Shown: positions 6,318 through 13,073, counted from the first letter of the stretch. The stretch is 13,073 nt of DNA from Bacillota bacterium (GCA_017547345.1 JAFYPY010000034.1:1-13073); one strand, 5' to 3'. The notes: generated from the sequence alone by a model not told the origin. Numbers and translations: made by a program.

Positions 6318-6719
6318 ATGAAACAGTTTATGAAAGAATTTAAGGAATTTATCTCACGAGGAGATGTAATGAGCATGGCTATCGGTATCATCATAGGTGG
6401 TGCCTTCACTGCAATTGTAAATTCTCTTGTTGGTGATGTTATTACGCCATTTCTTGGGATTATAACAGGTGGCATCGACTTCACAGGAATCAGCATCACT
6501 GTTGGTGATGCCAATATAATGATTGGTAACTTCATCCAAGCGATTATCACATTTTTACTTACTGCATTTGTGATTTTCTCAATGATGAAATTTATAAATG
6601 CACTATCCAAAAAGGAAGAATCCGTTCCTGAAGATCCGGCTCCTGAAGTACCTGCAGAGCCATCAGAAGATATTAAACTCTTAATGGAAATCAGAGATTT
6701 ATTAAAAGAAGGTAAGTAA
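6318..6719 (+). CDS. mscL: Large-conductance mechanosensitive channel MscL
   Basis: 133 residues. MscL forms a homopentameric membrane pore that opens under membrane tension to release solutes in hypo-osmotic shock. It has the N-terminal amphipathic helix FMKEFKEFISRGDVMSMAIG (4-23), TM1 about 18-45 with the pore-lining GIIIGGAFTAIVNSLVGDVI, a short extracellular loop (46-69), TM2 about 70-96 (FIQAIITFLLTAFVIFSMMK) and a C-terminal helix with LLMEIRDLLK (121-130). The linker (99-117) is Pro/Glu-rich. The ATG has AGAGGAG 7 nt upstream. Probably cotranscribed with maf. Confidence 0.95.
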   Translation: MKQFMKEFKEFISRGDVMSMAIGIIIGGAFTAIVNSLVGDVITPFLGIITGGIDFTGISITVGDANIMIGNFIQAIITFLLTAFVIFSMMKFINALSKKEESVPEDPAPEVPAEPSEDIKLLMEIRDLLKEGK

Positions 6720-6757
6720 AGTAAAAGTCCGGTAGACATTCTACCGGACTTTTACTT
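6719..6757. terminator. Strong bidirectional terminator after mscL
   Basis: A perfect 18-bp inverted repeat (6719-6736 / 6740-6757) with a 3-nt CAT loop. The GC core GTCCGGTAGA is flanked by A/T tracts that give a U-rich 3' side in both directions. The stem begins at the last base of the mscL stop codon. It serves both mscL and the converging lipid kinase gene. Confidence 0.85.
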
Positions 6758-6768
6758 ATTCTATGTAT

Positions 6769-7722
6769 TTAATTTCCTTTTGGTACTAATACATTAACAG
6801 CCATTGGCATCATTTCCATAGAAACCGCTCCTGCATCTACGATTTCACCGTCTACGCATAATCTCATTTTACCATCTAACGGCGTTATTACTGCCTTCTT
6901 GCATTGCTTAAATAGAAGAAAATCATCTATATCAGGCAATTCCATATGTGTTCCCTTTGAGTAATGTGGGAACTTCTTTATAAATTTCGTTCTTGATATG
7001 TTATAAATAACATTTACATCCATCAAACCGTCATTTATCGATGCTGTAGGTGCACTGTTTACTCCACCTCCACAAAAGCCGCCGTTGGCAACAGCCGTTA
7101 ACAATAATTGACCGTTTTCTACAACTTCTCCATCAAGTTCTACTTTTAGGTTTGCCCCTTTCTTTTTGACAAGCATACCCACTATTGCAGCCAAATACGC
7201 CATAGATCCACTTAATAAAGGATATGTCTTTAGTGTCTGTGTTAGGTCTGCCACGTTACAGTCAAATCCGATATTAAACATATTGATACAGTATCTAGTC
7301 TGTTCTTCTCCGTCGAAAGTGCCATGGTACTTGATTACATCGCTCTTCATCTTGTACCCTTGGAGCTGGGCCTTTATGTCTAAAAAATCTGCATCTTGAG
7401 GGAAATTTCGAACAAAGTCATTACCCGTCCCTATTGGCACCACACCAAGAACCGCGTTATCATAACCCATTATTCCATTTAAGACTTCATTTACCGTTCC
7501 ATCACCACCGCAGGCTATTATTCTAACCTCTTCATCAGGGCTTGTTGTAGCCATTTCTTCGCATACAAGTCTGGCAAATTTCTCGGCATCTCCTATAGCT
7601 TTCGTAATATAAAAGCCTACTTCCAAGCCTAACTCTTTGGCTATCATTGTGATTTCGTCTTTGCGTTTATCTAAATTTTTGCCTGTACCAGCTTTTGGAT
7701 TTATTACAAATATTGTCTTCAT
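6769..7722 (-). CDS. Diacylglycerol kinase / YegS-BmrU family lipid kinase
   Basis: 317 residues from the ATG at 7722. Members phosphorylate diacylglycerol or related lipids with ATP at the membrane; in Firmicutes DgkB recycles diacylglycerol released in lipoteichoic acid synthesis. The catalytic domain begins at TIFVINPKAGTGK (3-15); IIACGGDGTVNEVLNG (68-83) is the nucleotide-binding GGDGT motif, and PIGTGNDFVRNF (96-107) is the second hallmark. The C-terminal half has GGFCGGGVNSAPTASINDGL (214-233) and ends in the lipid-binding beta domain. The start is uncertain: ATG 7740 and 7734 are also in frame, but 7722 matches the usual N-terminus. ATG 7758 is excluded because it overlaps the -10 box. 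It is close to DgkB or YegS, so no symbol is given. Confidence 0.88.
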   Translation of the reverse strand: MKTIFVINPKAGTGKNLDKRKDEITMIAKELGLEVGFYITKAIGDAEKFARLVCEEMATTSPDEEVRIIACGGDGTVNEVLNGIMGYDNAVLGVVPIGTGNDFVRNFPQDADFLDIKAQLQGYKMKSDVIKYHGTFDGEEQTRYCINMFNIGFDCNVADLTQTLKTYPLLSGSMAYLAAIVGMLVKKKGANLKVELDGEVVENGQLLLTAVANGGFCGGGVNSAPTASINDGLMDVNVIYNISRTKFIKKFPHYSKGTHMELPDIDDFLLFKQCKKAVITPLDGKMRLCVDGEIVDAGAVSMEMMPMAVNVLVPKGN

Positions 7723-7756
7723 CTTGTTCACCATCAACATTATATTTATTACCCTC

Positions 7757-7785
7757 ATTTTACATTCATTTAATTTCAATATCAA
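7757..7785 (-). promoter_or_regulatory. Sigma-A promoter of the lipid kinase gene
   Basis: On the minus strand, TTGATA (7780-7785), 17 nt, TAAAAT (7757-7762). It predicts a leader of about 30 nt to ATG 7722 with only a weak GGTG-type ribosome binding site. It is divergent from the M29 aminopeptidase promoter. Confidence 0.65.
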
Positions 7786-7797
7786 CCTTCTTTTACC

Positions 7798-7826
7798 TTT
7801 TATTTTCCACTGTCGTGGGGTATAAT
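7798..7826 (+). promoter_or_regulatory. Promoter of the M29 aminopeptidase gene
   Basis: A perfect -10 box TATAAT (7821-7826) lies 32 nt upstream of the ATG; the matching -35 position (7798-7803, TTTTAT) is weak. The spacer contains a small inverted repeat, CCAC-TGTC-GTGG (7807-7818). Confidence 0.5.
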
Positions 7827-7858
7827 AACTTCTATATTGAAACAAAAGGAGGCAAAAA

Positions 7859-8968
7859 ATGGATCCAAGAGTTAAAGAATTATCCAAATTACTTACTTCA
7901 TATTCATGCAATTTGCAAAAGGGTGAAAAAGTATTAATAGATTACGAGGGAGAGTGCTGTCGTCCCCTAGTTAGACAGCTTATCAAAGACGCATATGCTC
8001 TAGGTGCAAAGCCTTATGTTAACCACAGAGATGGCACTATCTTAAGAGAAATCTTACTGGGAGCTGATGAAGAGCAGATTGAATTCCAAAACGATTATCA
8101 ACTGTATCAAATGAAAGGTATGGACGCTTATATTGCTGTAAGAGCCGGAGAAAACACATCCGAACTTGCAGATGTTCCTTCCGAAAAATTAAACATGTAT
8201 TATAGACTTACAACTCCTACTTTAGACTACCGCGTAAATAAGACTAAGTGGGTTGTATTAAGATATCCAAATCCTTCAATGGCACAGCTTGCAAACAAAT
8301 CCCAAGAAGCTTTTGAAGATTTTTATTTCGACGTTTGCACACTAGATTATAAGAAGATGAGTGATGCTATGACACCACTTGTAGAACTTATGAATAAGAC
8401 AGACAAGGTTAGAATCGTAGGTCCTGGAACTGATTTAACTTTCTCAATCAAGGATATTCCTGCCGTTAAGTGTGACGGAGAAAGAAACATTCCTGATGGT
8501 GAAGTATACACTGCGCCTGTTAAGGATTCTATGAACGGCGTTATTTCATATAACACATTCTCTGAAGAACAAGGTTTTACTTTTGAAAATATCAAATTTG
8601 AGATTGAAAACGGCAAGATTGTCAATGCTACTGCTAACGACACAGAAAGAATCAATGCACTTCTTGATACAGATGAGGGTGCTCGTTACTTCGGCGAATT
8701 TGCTATCGGCGTTAACCCATATATTCTTCATCCAATGAAGGATACTCTTTTCGACGAGAAAATCTGTGGAAGCTTCCACCTAACTCCAGGTAAATGCTAC
8801 GAAGATGCTGATAACGGCAACCACTCTTCTGTTCACTGGGACTTAGTTATGATTCAGCGTCCCGAATACGGTGGTGGAGAAATCTATTTCGATGATGTTC
8901 TTGTAAGAAAAGACGGCGTTTTTGTAATTGATGAATTAAAAGGACTGAACCCTGAAAACTTAAAATAA
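7859..8968 (+). CDS. M29 family metallo-aminopeptidase (AmpS/AmpT/PepS-like)
   Basis: 369-residue cytoplasmic peptidase that removes N-terminal residues from peptides using two divalent metal ions. The N-terminal domain (about 1-180) is alpha/beta. The C-terminal domain holds the metal site: NIPDGEVYTAP (210-220, Glu215), FGEFAIGVNP (278-287, Glu280), GSFHLTPG (304-311, His307) and SSVHWDLVM (323-331, His326 and Asp328), then FDDVLVRKDGVFV (344-356). These match the Glu-Glu-His-His-Asp ligand order of the family. The stretch between the two His residues is short (19 residues) compared with the roughly 30 I expect for AmpS. AAGGAGG lies 6 nt upstream of the ATG. Monocistronic, flanked by its own promoter and terminator. 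Confidence 0.92.
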   Translation: MDPRVKELSKLLTSYSCNLQKGEKVLIDYEGECCRPLVRQLIKDAYALGAKPYVNHRDGTILREILLGADEEQIEFQNDYQLYQMKGMDAYIAVRAGENTSELADVPSEKLNMYYRLTTPTLDYRVNKTKWVVLRYPNPSMAQLANKSQEAFEDFYFDVCTLDYKKMSDAMTPLVELMNKTDKVRIVGPGTDLTFSIKDIPAVKCDGERNIPDGEVYTAPVKDSMNGVISYNTFSEEQGFTFENIKFEIENGKIVNATANDTERINALLDTDEGARYFGEFAIGVNPYILHPMKDTLFDEKICGSFHLTPGKCYEDADNGNHSSVHWDLVMIQRPEYGGGEIYFDDVLVRKDGVFVIDELKGLNPENLK

Positions 8969-8984
8969 TAATTATTACAAAATT

Positions 8985-9031
8985 AAAAGGTCGTGGCTTA
9001 CCATTTAGGTAATTCACGACCTTATTTTTTA
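8985..9031. terminator. Bidirectional terminator between the M29 peptidase and DUF2207 genes
   Basis: AAGGTCGTG...TTACC (8987-9002) pairs with GGTAA...CACGACCTT (9008-9023) with a small internal mismatch, followed by ATTTTTTAT on the plus strand. On the minus strand the same stem is followed by TTAATTTTG, so it can also end the ung-lemA-DUF2207 transcript. Confidence 0.8.
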
Positions 9032-9047
9032 TAATTATACCCTCGGA

Positions 9048-9124
9048 TCGTCTCTCTTGGGTGTGATAACCCTTTCGTCGAAATCGACTTTTGAGCAGCT
9101 ATGCTGTGAGAGGAGATAAGACGA
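9048..9124. other. Inverted-repeat-rich intergenic segment, possible structured RNA
   Basis: A 77-nt stretch bounded by TCGTCT (9048-9053) and AGACGA (9119-9124), which can close a stem. Inside are three small hairpins: GGGT/ACCC (9059-9072), GTCG/CGAC (9077-9088) and CAGC/GCTG (9096-9106). CTC (9054-9056) can also pair with GAG (9108-9110). This gives a multibranch fold. On the minus strand it would be the 3' untranslated part of the DUF2207 mRNA. No tRNA T-loop, open reading frame or riboswitch motif I recognise is present. Function unknown. Confidence 0.35.
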
Positions 9125-9131
9125 ATAGAGA

Positions 9132-11027
9132 TTACCACGAACCTCCTCCGCCTCCACCGAAGCCACCGCCGGAGAAGCCTCCACCGCCGCCACCGAAGCC
9201 GCCTCCGCCGCTTCCGGAGTCGTCGCTAACAGTAAACTTGATATTGTTTGAAATGCTGCGGCTACAACTATTCATCATTCTAGACATCATCCAAACATCA
9301 AACATATCTGTATCGTTAGTTCCTACATACCATGTAGGTCTTTCTATATTGATATTCTCAAAATTCTTTGCCCACTTATCTGTTAATCCCATTACATAAG
9401 CATACGGTAAAACGTTGTAGAAGTAACTAGGATTTTCTTCAATAAGCATATTTATTCTGTCAACCTCAGCTGCCTCAATAAAGTTTTTAAGACCTAAAAG
9501 CTTACCCATAAGTTCAATGCTCTGCTTAGTTCGCTGTCTCATCTGGCTAACAGCAATACTCGCTCCAAACAGAAGAACAAACAGTATTACAGTAAACCAA
9601 AGGGCTTCTATCATAGTTCCTACTACATAGCTGTATAAACCCACGGAAACTGCCTGAATAATGGTTATCACTGCTCCCCCTACAACTCGGTTTTTCTTGC
9701 TCATAGTATGTACTTTGTCAGCACGAACTATGGTAACAAGTAATGTTATCAGTGAAACAATGATTCCTACTGTTGCAAATACAGTCGGAAGTATCATTCC
9801 ACTATACCACTGTGCTAGCACCAAAACTATAACCTCTACCGCTACAAAGAAGACTAATCCCAGAATTTGAAGAACTCCTGACATAAGTGACATCTGCCTA
9901 TTTTTCTTTTTGAAGTAATGGCCGTTAAGCTGTTCATAAGCAGTCAAATAATTGTCTCCGAATTCTTCGTCTAGGTCATCGATATTGATGGAATCTCCCT
10001 TTCTAAATAGCCCGATGAAAAGAGTTCTTGCAAAGTTCTTTTCATTACCATCTATTTCTTTAAGTTTAGTTATAATAAAATCTTTCTTATCAAATATTCC
10101 TTTTTTGTCTACTTCCTCAATAGAAATATATCCTTTATCAGCGAAGTAGAATATCAATGATAACAAATCCTTCTTGTCAACAGTATTATCCATAACAAAA
10201 CCCACTTCTGCAGGTGTCATACCTTCAGGTGGATAAAATTCTACAGTTGGGATAATCTTCTTATCTCTGCCAAATAAGAACCACAACAAGATAATCATCA
10301 CTGGCAAAAGAATTCCAAGTACGATTGTAGTAACCTTTGCCCAGCCGTATCCTGCTTCGCCTTGCCAGTAGCCTTCGGGAAGCTCACAGAAAACAGTGAT
10401 ACCTTCGCCCAAATCTAGGTGAGATGCATACAGAGTAAAGGAATTATCCTCTTTATTATACCCCCAGTGTGTATCATCTGTCTTCGTTGCACCATATCCG
10501 CCAATATAGACTTCAATGTCTTTTGTATCTATTTTCTTCGGAAATTTTATGCTCACTGAAGCCTTTTCTATTGGAGTCTCCCAACCCGTTGGAATTACAT
10601 CCAAATATAAGAAATCTCTATTCTCATCCCTGTCTTCATAAATTTCCATTTGATAATAGATATTATACTGCTGCTCTCTTAGTAACACTTCATCTGCGTC
10701 ACCTATCTTGATGACCATATTGCCATCTTCAGAATAAGTTTCATAGTTCCAATCTGGGACATCGATATCATTAATCTTCATATTCCCCATATCTTTATAA
10801 TTACCTATTGGTATATAACGATATAACCCATGCTTATACTCCAAGAAATCAACAGATATTTTTTCAGTTATATCATATGTGTTATTCTCATGAACCACCA
10901 CATCTACAAGATACAAATCCGTAGTCATATCATAAGCAAATGCCGATACAGTCGCCATTGCGAAGCACAACATGATTGCCATAGTCAAAATGGCAATTCG
11001 GATAACTTTATTTTTTGGTCTATTCAT
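9132..11027 (-). CDS. DUF2207 domain-containing membrane protein with Gly-rich tail
   Basis: 631 residues; biochemical role unknown. An N-terminal signal/anchor lies at about 8-31 (ending FAYD). It is followed by an extracytoplasmic DUF2207 beta-domain (about 33-218), with YDITEKISVDFLEYKHGLYR (51-70) and YIPIG. A membrane segment lies at about 232-252, then a cytoplasmic winged-helix-like part with VEFYPPEGMTPAEVGFVMD (262-280) and DLLSLIFYFADKGYISIEE (287-305). Two hydrophobic hairpins follow (about 383-434 and 450-495). The last 28 residues (604-631) are almost all Gly with Phe/Ser and end in SW. The ATG has GGAGG upstream and lies 13 nt after lemA, its common partner in many bacteria. Confidence 0.88.
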   Translation of the reverse strand: MNRPKNKVIRIAILTMAIMLCFAMATVSAFAYDMTTDLYLVDVVVHENNTYDITEKISVDFLEYKHGLYRYIPIGNYKDMGNMKINDIDVPDWNYETYSEDGNMVIKIGDADEVLLREQQYNIYYQMEIYEDRDENRDFLYLDVIPTGWETPIEKASVSIKFPKKIDTKDIEVYIGGYGATKTDDTHWGYNKEDNSFTLYASHLDLGEGITVFCELPEGYWQGEAGYGWAKVTTIVLGILLPVMIILLWFLFGRDKKIIPTVEFYPPEGMTPAEVGFVMDNTVDKKDLLSLIFYFADKGYISIEEVDKKGIFDKKDFIITKLKEIDGNEKNFARTLFIGLFRKGDSINIDDLDEEFGDNYLTAYEQLNGHYFKKKNRQMSLMSGVLQILGLVFFVAVEVIVLVLAQWYSGMILPTVFATVGIIVSLITLLVTIVRADKVHTMSKKNRVVGGAVITIIQAVSVGLYSYVVGTMIEALWFTVILFVLLFGASIAVSQMRQRTKQSIELMGKLLGLKNFIEAAEVDRINMLIEENPSYFYNVLPYAYVMGLTDKWAKNFENINIERPTWYVGTNDTDMFDVWMMSRMMNSCSRSISNNIKFTVSDDSGSGGGGFGGGGGGFSGGGFGGGGGGSW

Positions 11028-11040
11028 ATTGTGCCTCCTA

Positions 11041-11589
11041 TTAGAAGCTTACCTTCACATTCTGTCTTTCTTCAGGTGCATCTACTTCAAACATAGGCTT
11101 CTTTTCAAATTTGAAGATAGAAGCAATGATATTTGAAGGGAACATTTCACACTTAGTATTAAATTGCTTAATAACAGCATTGTAGTACTTACGAGAATTA
11201 GCAATGTCTTCTTCCACTGCCTTAAGCTGTCCCTGAAGATCCATAAAGTTTGTATTTGCTTTTAGGTCTGGATAACCTTCAGCTACTGCAAATAAGCTCT
11301 TTAGGCTTCCAGCAAGCATGTTTTCGCCCGCAAGTTTTTCTTCCATCGTGCCTGCCTCCTGAGCCATATTTCTTGCGGCGATAACCTTTTCTAGAGTTTC
11401 CTTTTCGTGTGTAGCGTACCCCTTTACTGTTTCAACTAAGTTTGGAATTAGATCATATCTTTTCTTTAGATATACATCCATTGTAGCAAAAGCTTCCTCG
11501 CAGTTATTTTTTAGCTTTATGAAGCTGTTGTACATCCCAATAACAATAATGGCAATAACTACTACTGCAATAATTAAACCAATAATCAT
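11041..11589 (-). CDS. lemA: LemA family membrane protein
   Basis: 182 residues, typical LemA length. One N-terminal membrane segment (about 2-20) is followed by a short linker and a long helical-bundle domain. Family hallmarks are YNSFIKLKNNCEEAF (20-34), KKRYDLIPNLVETVKGYATH (42-61), AARNMA (71-76), AEGYPDLKANTNFMDLQGQL (103-122) and SRKYYNAVIKQFN (132-144). The molecular function is not settled. It is known as an antigen in Listeria and usually sits beside DUF2207 or TPM-domain proteins. The ATG has a perfect AAGGAGG 7 nt upstream that overlaps the ung stop codon; this ties lemA to ung in one operon. Confidence 0.93.
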   Translation of the reverse strand: MIIGLIIAVVVIAIIVIGMYNSFIKLKNNCEEAFATMDVYLKKRYDLIPNLVETVKGYATHEKETLEKVIAARNMAQEAGTMEEKLAGENMLAGSLKSLFAVAEGYPDLKANTNFMDLQGQLKAVEEDIANSRKYYNAVIKQFNTKCEMFPSNIIASIFKFEKKPMFEVDAPEERQNVKVSF

Positions 11590-11601
11590 AATCTTTCCTC
11601 C

Positions 11602-12270
11602 TTATTTTAACTCCCAATTTATGGGTTGTTGTCCAGTTACTTCTAAGAATCTGTTGGCTTTACTAAAATATCCACCTCCAAAGAATCCTCTGTAGGCTGA
11701 TAGAGGGCTCGGATGTGGTCCTGTCAAAATCAAATGATTCTTGTTTGTAATTAAGTCTTTCTTACTAATTGCGTTTGCGCCCCAAAGTATGAATACCATA
11801 GGCGTTTCTCTTTGGTTCAGCAGTTCAACAATTCTGTCAGTAAAGGTTTCCCAGCCTTTACCCTTATGTGAATTGGCCTGCCCCTTTCTAACAGTTAAAA
11901 CCGTATTGATAAGCAAAACCCCCTGCTTTGCCCAGTCCTCCAGGTAACCGTGTCCCGGAGCTTTATATCCCAAATCACTTTCAATTTCTTTATAGATATT
12001 TACTAGTGACGGCGGGATCTGCACTCCCTTGTTGACAGAAAAGCATAGTCCATGGGCTTGATTTGGCTCATGGTATGGATCTTGCCCCAAAATTACAACC
12101 TTTGCGCCTGAATATGAAGAATATTTTAGTGCATTAAATATATCTCCCTTAGGCGGATATATAGTTTGATTATCATATTCTTCTCTTAAAAACTCTCTAA
12201 GTCCTATGTAGTATTCTTTTTCAAACTCGCCGGCAAGTGCCTGGTCCCAATCATTTCCTATCTTAACCAT
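11602..12270 (-). CDS. ung: Uracil-DNA glycosylase (family 1)
   Basis: 222-residue base-excision repair enzyme that removes uracil from DNA. Signature motifs: [10 protein letters not shown] (58-67, with catalytic Asp64 and the water-activating loop), GLCFSV (74-79, uracil pocket Phe), LLINTVLTV (119-127, pocket Asn122) and [13 protein letters not shown] (186-198, catalytic His186 and the DNA-intercalation loop). The ATG at 12270 is chosen because GGAGG (12276-12280) lies 5 nt upstream; the in-frame ATG at 12282 contains that site and lies at the predicted transcript start. First gene of the ung-lemA-DUF2207 operon, with a 12-nt gap to lemA. Confidence 0.96.
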   Translation of the reverse strand: MVKIGNDWDQALAGEFEKEYYIGLREFLREEYDNQTIYPPKGDIFNALKYSSYSGAKVVILGQDPYHEPNQAHGLCFSVNKGVQIPPSLVNIYKEIESDLGYKAPGHGYLEDWAKQGVLLINTVLTVRKGQANSHKGKGWETFTDRIVELLNQRETPMVFILWGANAISKKDLITNKNHLILTGPHPSPLSAYRGFFGGGYFSKANRFLEVTGQQPINWELK

Positions 12271-12289
12271 GTTCGCCTCCATTAGATTT

Positions 12290-12298
12290 ATTATACCA
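12290..12298 (-). promoter_or_regulatory. Extended -10 promoter of the ung-lemA-DUF2207 operon
   Basis: On the minus strand TGGTATAAT (12290-12298) is a perfect extended -10 element (TGnTATAAT), 19 nt upstream of the ung ATG. The -35 position (12313-12318, ACAACA) is poor, as expected for extended -10 promoters. That position overlaps the -10 box of the divergent gene by one base. Confidence 0.7.
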
Positions 12299-12317
12299 CA
12301 CTTTATCGCTTTTGTTG

Positions 12318-12323
12318 TATAAT
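12318..12323 (+). promoter_or_regulatory. -10 box immediately before the DUF6873-like gene
   Basis: TATAAT (12318-12323) ends 6 nt before the ATG at 12330, so the predicted transcript would start at or next to the start codon. No clear -35 box is visible at 16-18 nt spacing. Confidence 0.45.
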
Positions 12324-12329
12324 ACTACC

Positions 12330-12968
12330 ATGAGTAATGTATACATTAGCCATTTGGCACACAATAAAATAAAGAACTTTCTCATAGAATCCGGTCACAG
12401 AGTTTTAGAGGTTTCTCCATTAGCTGAAGTCGATTCAGCCATCAGTTCCCACCCAGACATCTATATGTGTCATTTAGGAAAAGAATTATTCCGTGGTGAT
12501 CCATCTAAGCTAACACATAACTATCCAGGCCACGCTATATATAATGGGTGCTCTACCGGAAAATATTTTATACACAACCTGAAAATTACTGACAAAAAGC
12601 TACTCAATGAAGTAGAAAATCTCGGTCTAATAAAAGTAGATGTACGCCAAGGCTACGCCAAATGTAGCTGCATAGTAGTAGATGAAAACTCAATCATTAC
12701 TGCAGATAAAGGAATAGCCAAAGCTGCTAATGATGCAGGTCTAGACGTGTTAGTTATAGATCATGCACAAGTGGAATTAGAAGGTTACCCTTATGGTTTT
12801 ATAGGAGGTGCCACTGGCAAAGTTGGAAATGTCATATTGTTTAATGGCAATTTACGAGACCATAGTAATTACAAGGAAATCAAAGAATTTATTGAAAGGC
12901 GCGAAGTCAACATCAAGTACTTTGAGGACTACCCTCTAACTGATATCGGCTCAATTATCGAAGAATGA
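12330..12968 (+). CDS. Conserved hypothetical protein, DUF6873-like (GME-fold family)
   Basis: 212 residues from the ATG at 12330; biochemical function unknown. No signal peptide or membrane segment, so probably cytoplasmic. The sequence resembles a clostridial family annotated as DUF6873 with a GME (guanidino-modifying enzyme) fold; I recognise this from conserved blocks rather than a search. The blocks are SSHPDIYMCHLG (39-50), CSTGKYFIHNLK (74-85), GYAKCSCIVVDENSIITADK (108-127), VELEGYPYGFIGGATGK (148-164), FNGNL (171-175) and YPLTDIGSI (201-209). The ATG has no Shine-Dalgarno sequence. In-frame TTG codons at 12312 and 12315 are alternatives, also without one. The stop overlaps the next start by ATGA. 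Confidence 0.65.
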   Translation: MSNVYISHLAHNKIKNFLIESGHRVLEVSPLAEVDSAISSHPDIYMCHLGKELFRGDPSKLTHNYPGHAIYNGCSTGKYFIHNLKITDKKLLNEVENLGLIKVDVRQGYAKCSCIVVDENSIITADKGIAKAANDAGLDVLVIDHAQVELEGYPYGFIGGATGKVGNVILFNGNLRDHSNYKEIKEFIERREVNIKYFEDYPLTDIGSIIEE

Positions 12969-13073
12969 AAAAACACGCAATAATTCCAATTTTCATACCA
13001 CATAAAGGCTGTCCTAATGATTGCGTTTTTTGTAATCAGCGCAAGATTACAGCTAGAGGTCAAGATGTTACAA
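12965..13073 (+). CDS. Radical SAM protein, N-terminal fragment (Elp3-like type)
   Basis: Only the first 36 codons are present; the gene runs off the right edge. The start reads MKKHAIIPIFIPHKGCPNDC, followed by VFCNQRKITARGQDVT. The CxxxCxxC motif (Cys16, Cys20, Cys23) binds the [4Fe-4S] cluster of radical SAM enzymes, which cleave S-adenosylmethionine to start radical chemistry. The IPHKGCP...CNQRKIT context resembles clostridial proteins annotated as Elp3-like radical SAM, possibly RNA modification, but the fragment is too short to decide. The ATG overlaps the upstream stop codon (ATGA) and has no clear ribosome binding site, so translation is probably coupled to the preceding gene. Confidence 0.8.
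   Translation, partial: MKKHAIIPIFIPHKGCPNDCVFCNQRKITARGQDVT

Noticed and set aside
6266..6739. Minus-strand reading frame opposite mscL
   Set aside because: Antisense shadow of MscL; hydrophobic composition simply mirrors the membrane segments.
7723..7911. N-terminal extension of the lipid kinase
   Set aside because: It runs through the kinase promoter and into the start of the M29 gene; the family N-terminus begins at TIFVINPKAG.
9034..9039. TATAAT on the minus strand as a promoter
   Set aside because: No -35 box at 16-18 nt (the position reads ACCCAA), no gene downstream, and it sits next to a terminator.
9048..9124. tRNA or tRNA-like gene (77 nt, cloverleaf-like fold)
   Set aside because: There is no TTCRANN T-loop, no 7-bp acceptor plus 5-bp T stem and no CCA-adjacent discriminator pattern on either strand.
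9091..9399. Plus-strand proline-rich reading frame
   Set aside because: It is the antisense shadow of the Gly-rich tail and following codons of the DUF2207 protein (GGN read backwards gives Pro); it has no independent family features.
1..13073. Mobile element, prophage, CRISPR or defence system
   Set aside because: No transposase, integrase, long direct repeat, repeat-spacer array or defence-type gene was seen; all genes are core-like and separated by ordinary promoters and terminators.

Overview
The window looks like chromosomal DNA from a low-GC, endospore-forming member of the Clostridia. The evidence is a three-gene spoVA cluster, strong AGGAGG-type ribosome binding sites, TTGaca/TATAAT promoters and a set of typical Firmicutes housekeeping proteins. 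The last gene starts a radical-SAM protein of a type common in Clostridia. I see no rRNA, tRNA, CRISPR array, insertion sequence, integrase or phage gene. Most of the window is ordinary core chromosome. A more exact placement (for example an Anaerovoracaceae-like lineage) would be a guess.

Layout from left to right. 1-1000: the 5' part of a CapD/PglF-type nucleotide-sugar dehydratase gene (minus strand, running off the left edge) behind a clear sigma-A promoter, then a terminator whose stem contains the stop codon of the next gene. 966-2119: a lone ECF-type sigma factor (minus) divergent from a small XRE-family regulator (plus); the gene gap holds a palindrome inside the sigma-gene promoter and repeated CTTTTTG elements. 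2141-3731: an LCP-family cell wall glycopolymer ligase (minus) with a long acidic tail and its own promoter. 3746-5612: spoVAC-spoVAD-spoVAE (minus), which carry dipicolinic acid into the forespore. 5704-6757: maf and mscL (plus), divergent from spoVA. 6769-7722: a DgkB/YegS-type lipid kinase (minus). 7859-8968: an M29 metallo-aminopeptidase (plus). 9048-9124: a short stretch rich in inverted repeats between convergent genes. 9132-12270: an ung-lemA-DUF2207 operon (minus). 12330 to the end: a DUF6873-like protein overlapping the start of a radical SAM gene (plus), cut by the right edge.

Several genes concern the envelope: sugar-nucleotide dehydratase, LCP ligase, lipid kinase, mechanosensitive channel, and the LemA/DUF2207 membrane pair. 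The spoVA cluster is the sporulation-specific block; a plausible forespore-type promoter lies upstream of it, back to back with a candidate housekeeping promoter for maf. Five genes have a better-supported start than the longest reading frame gives: the LCP gene (GTG 3625), spoVAC (ATG 5612), spoVAD (TTG 5151), spoVAE (ATG 4102) and ung (ATG 12270). The lipid kinase (ATG 7722) and the DUF6873-like gene (ATG 12330) also have shorter likely starts, but these are less certain.

I found no convincing new multi-gene system. The points most worth checking are the structured region at 9048-9124, the DUF6873/radical-SAM overlapping pair whose first gene lacks a Shine-Dalgarno site, and the shared 13-mer near the sigma/XRE and dehydratase promoters.
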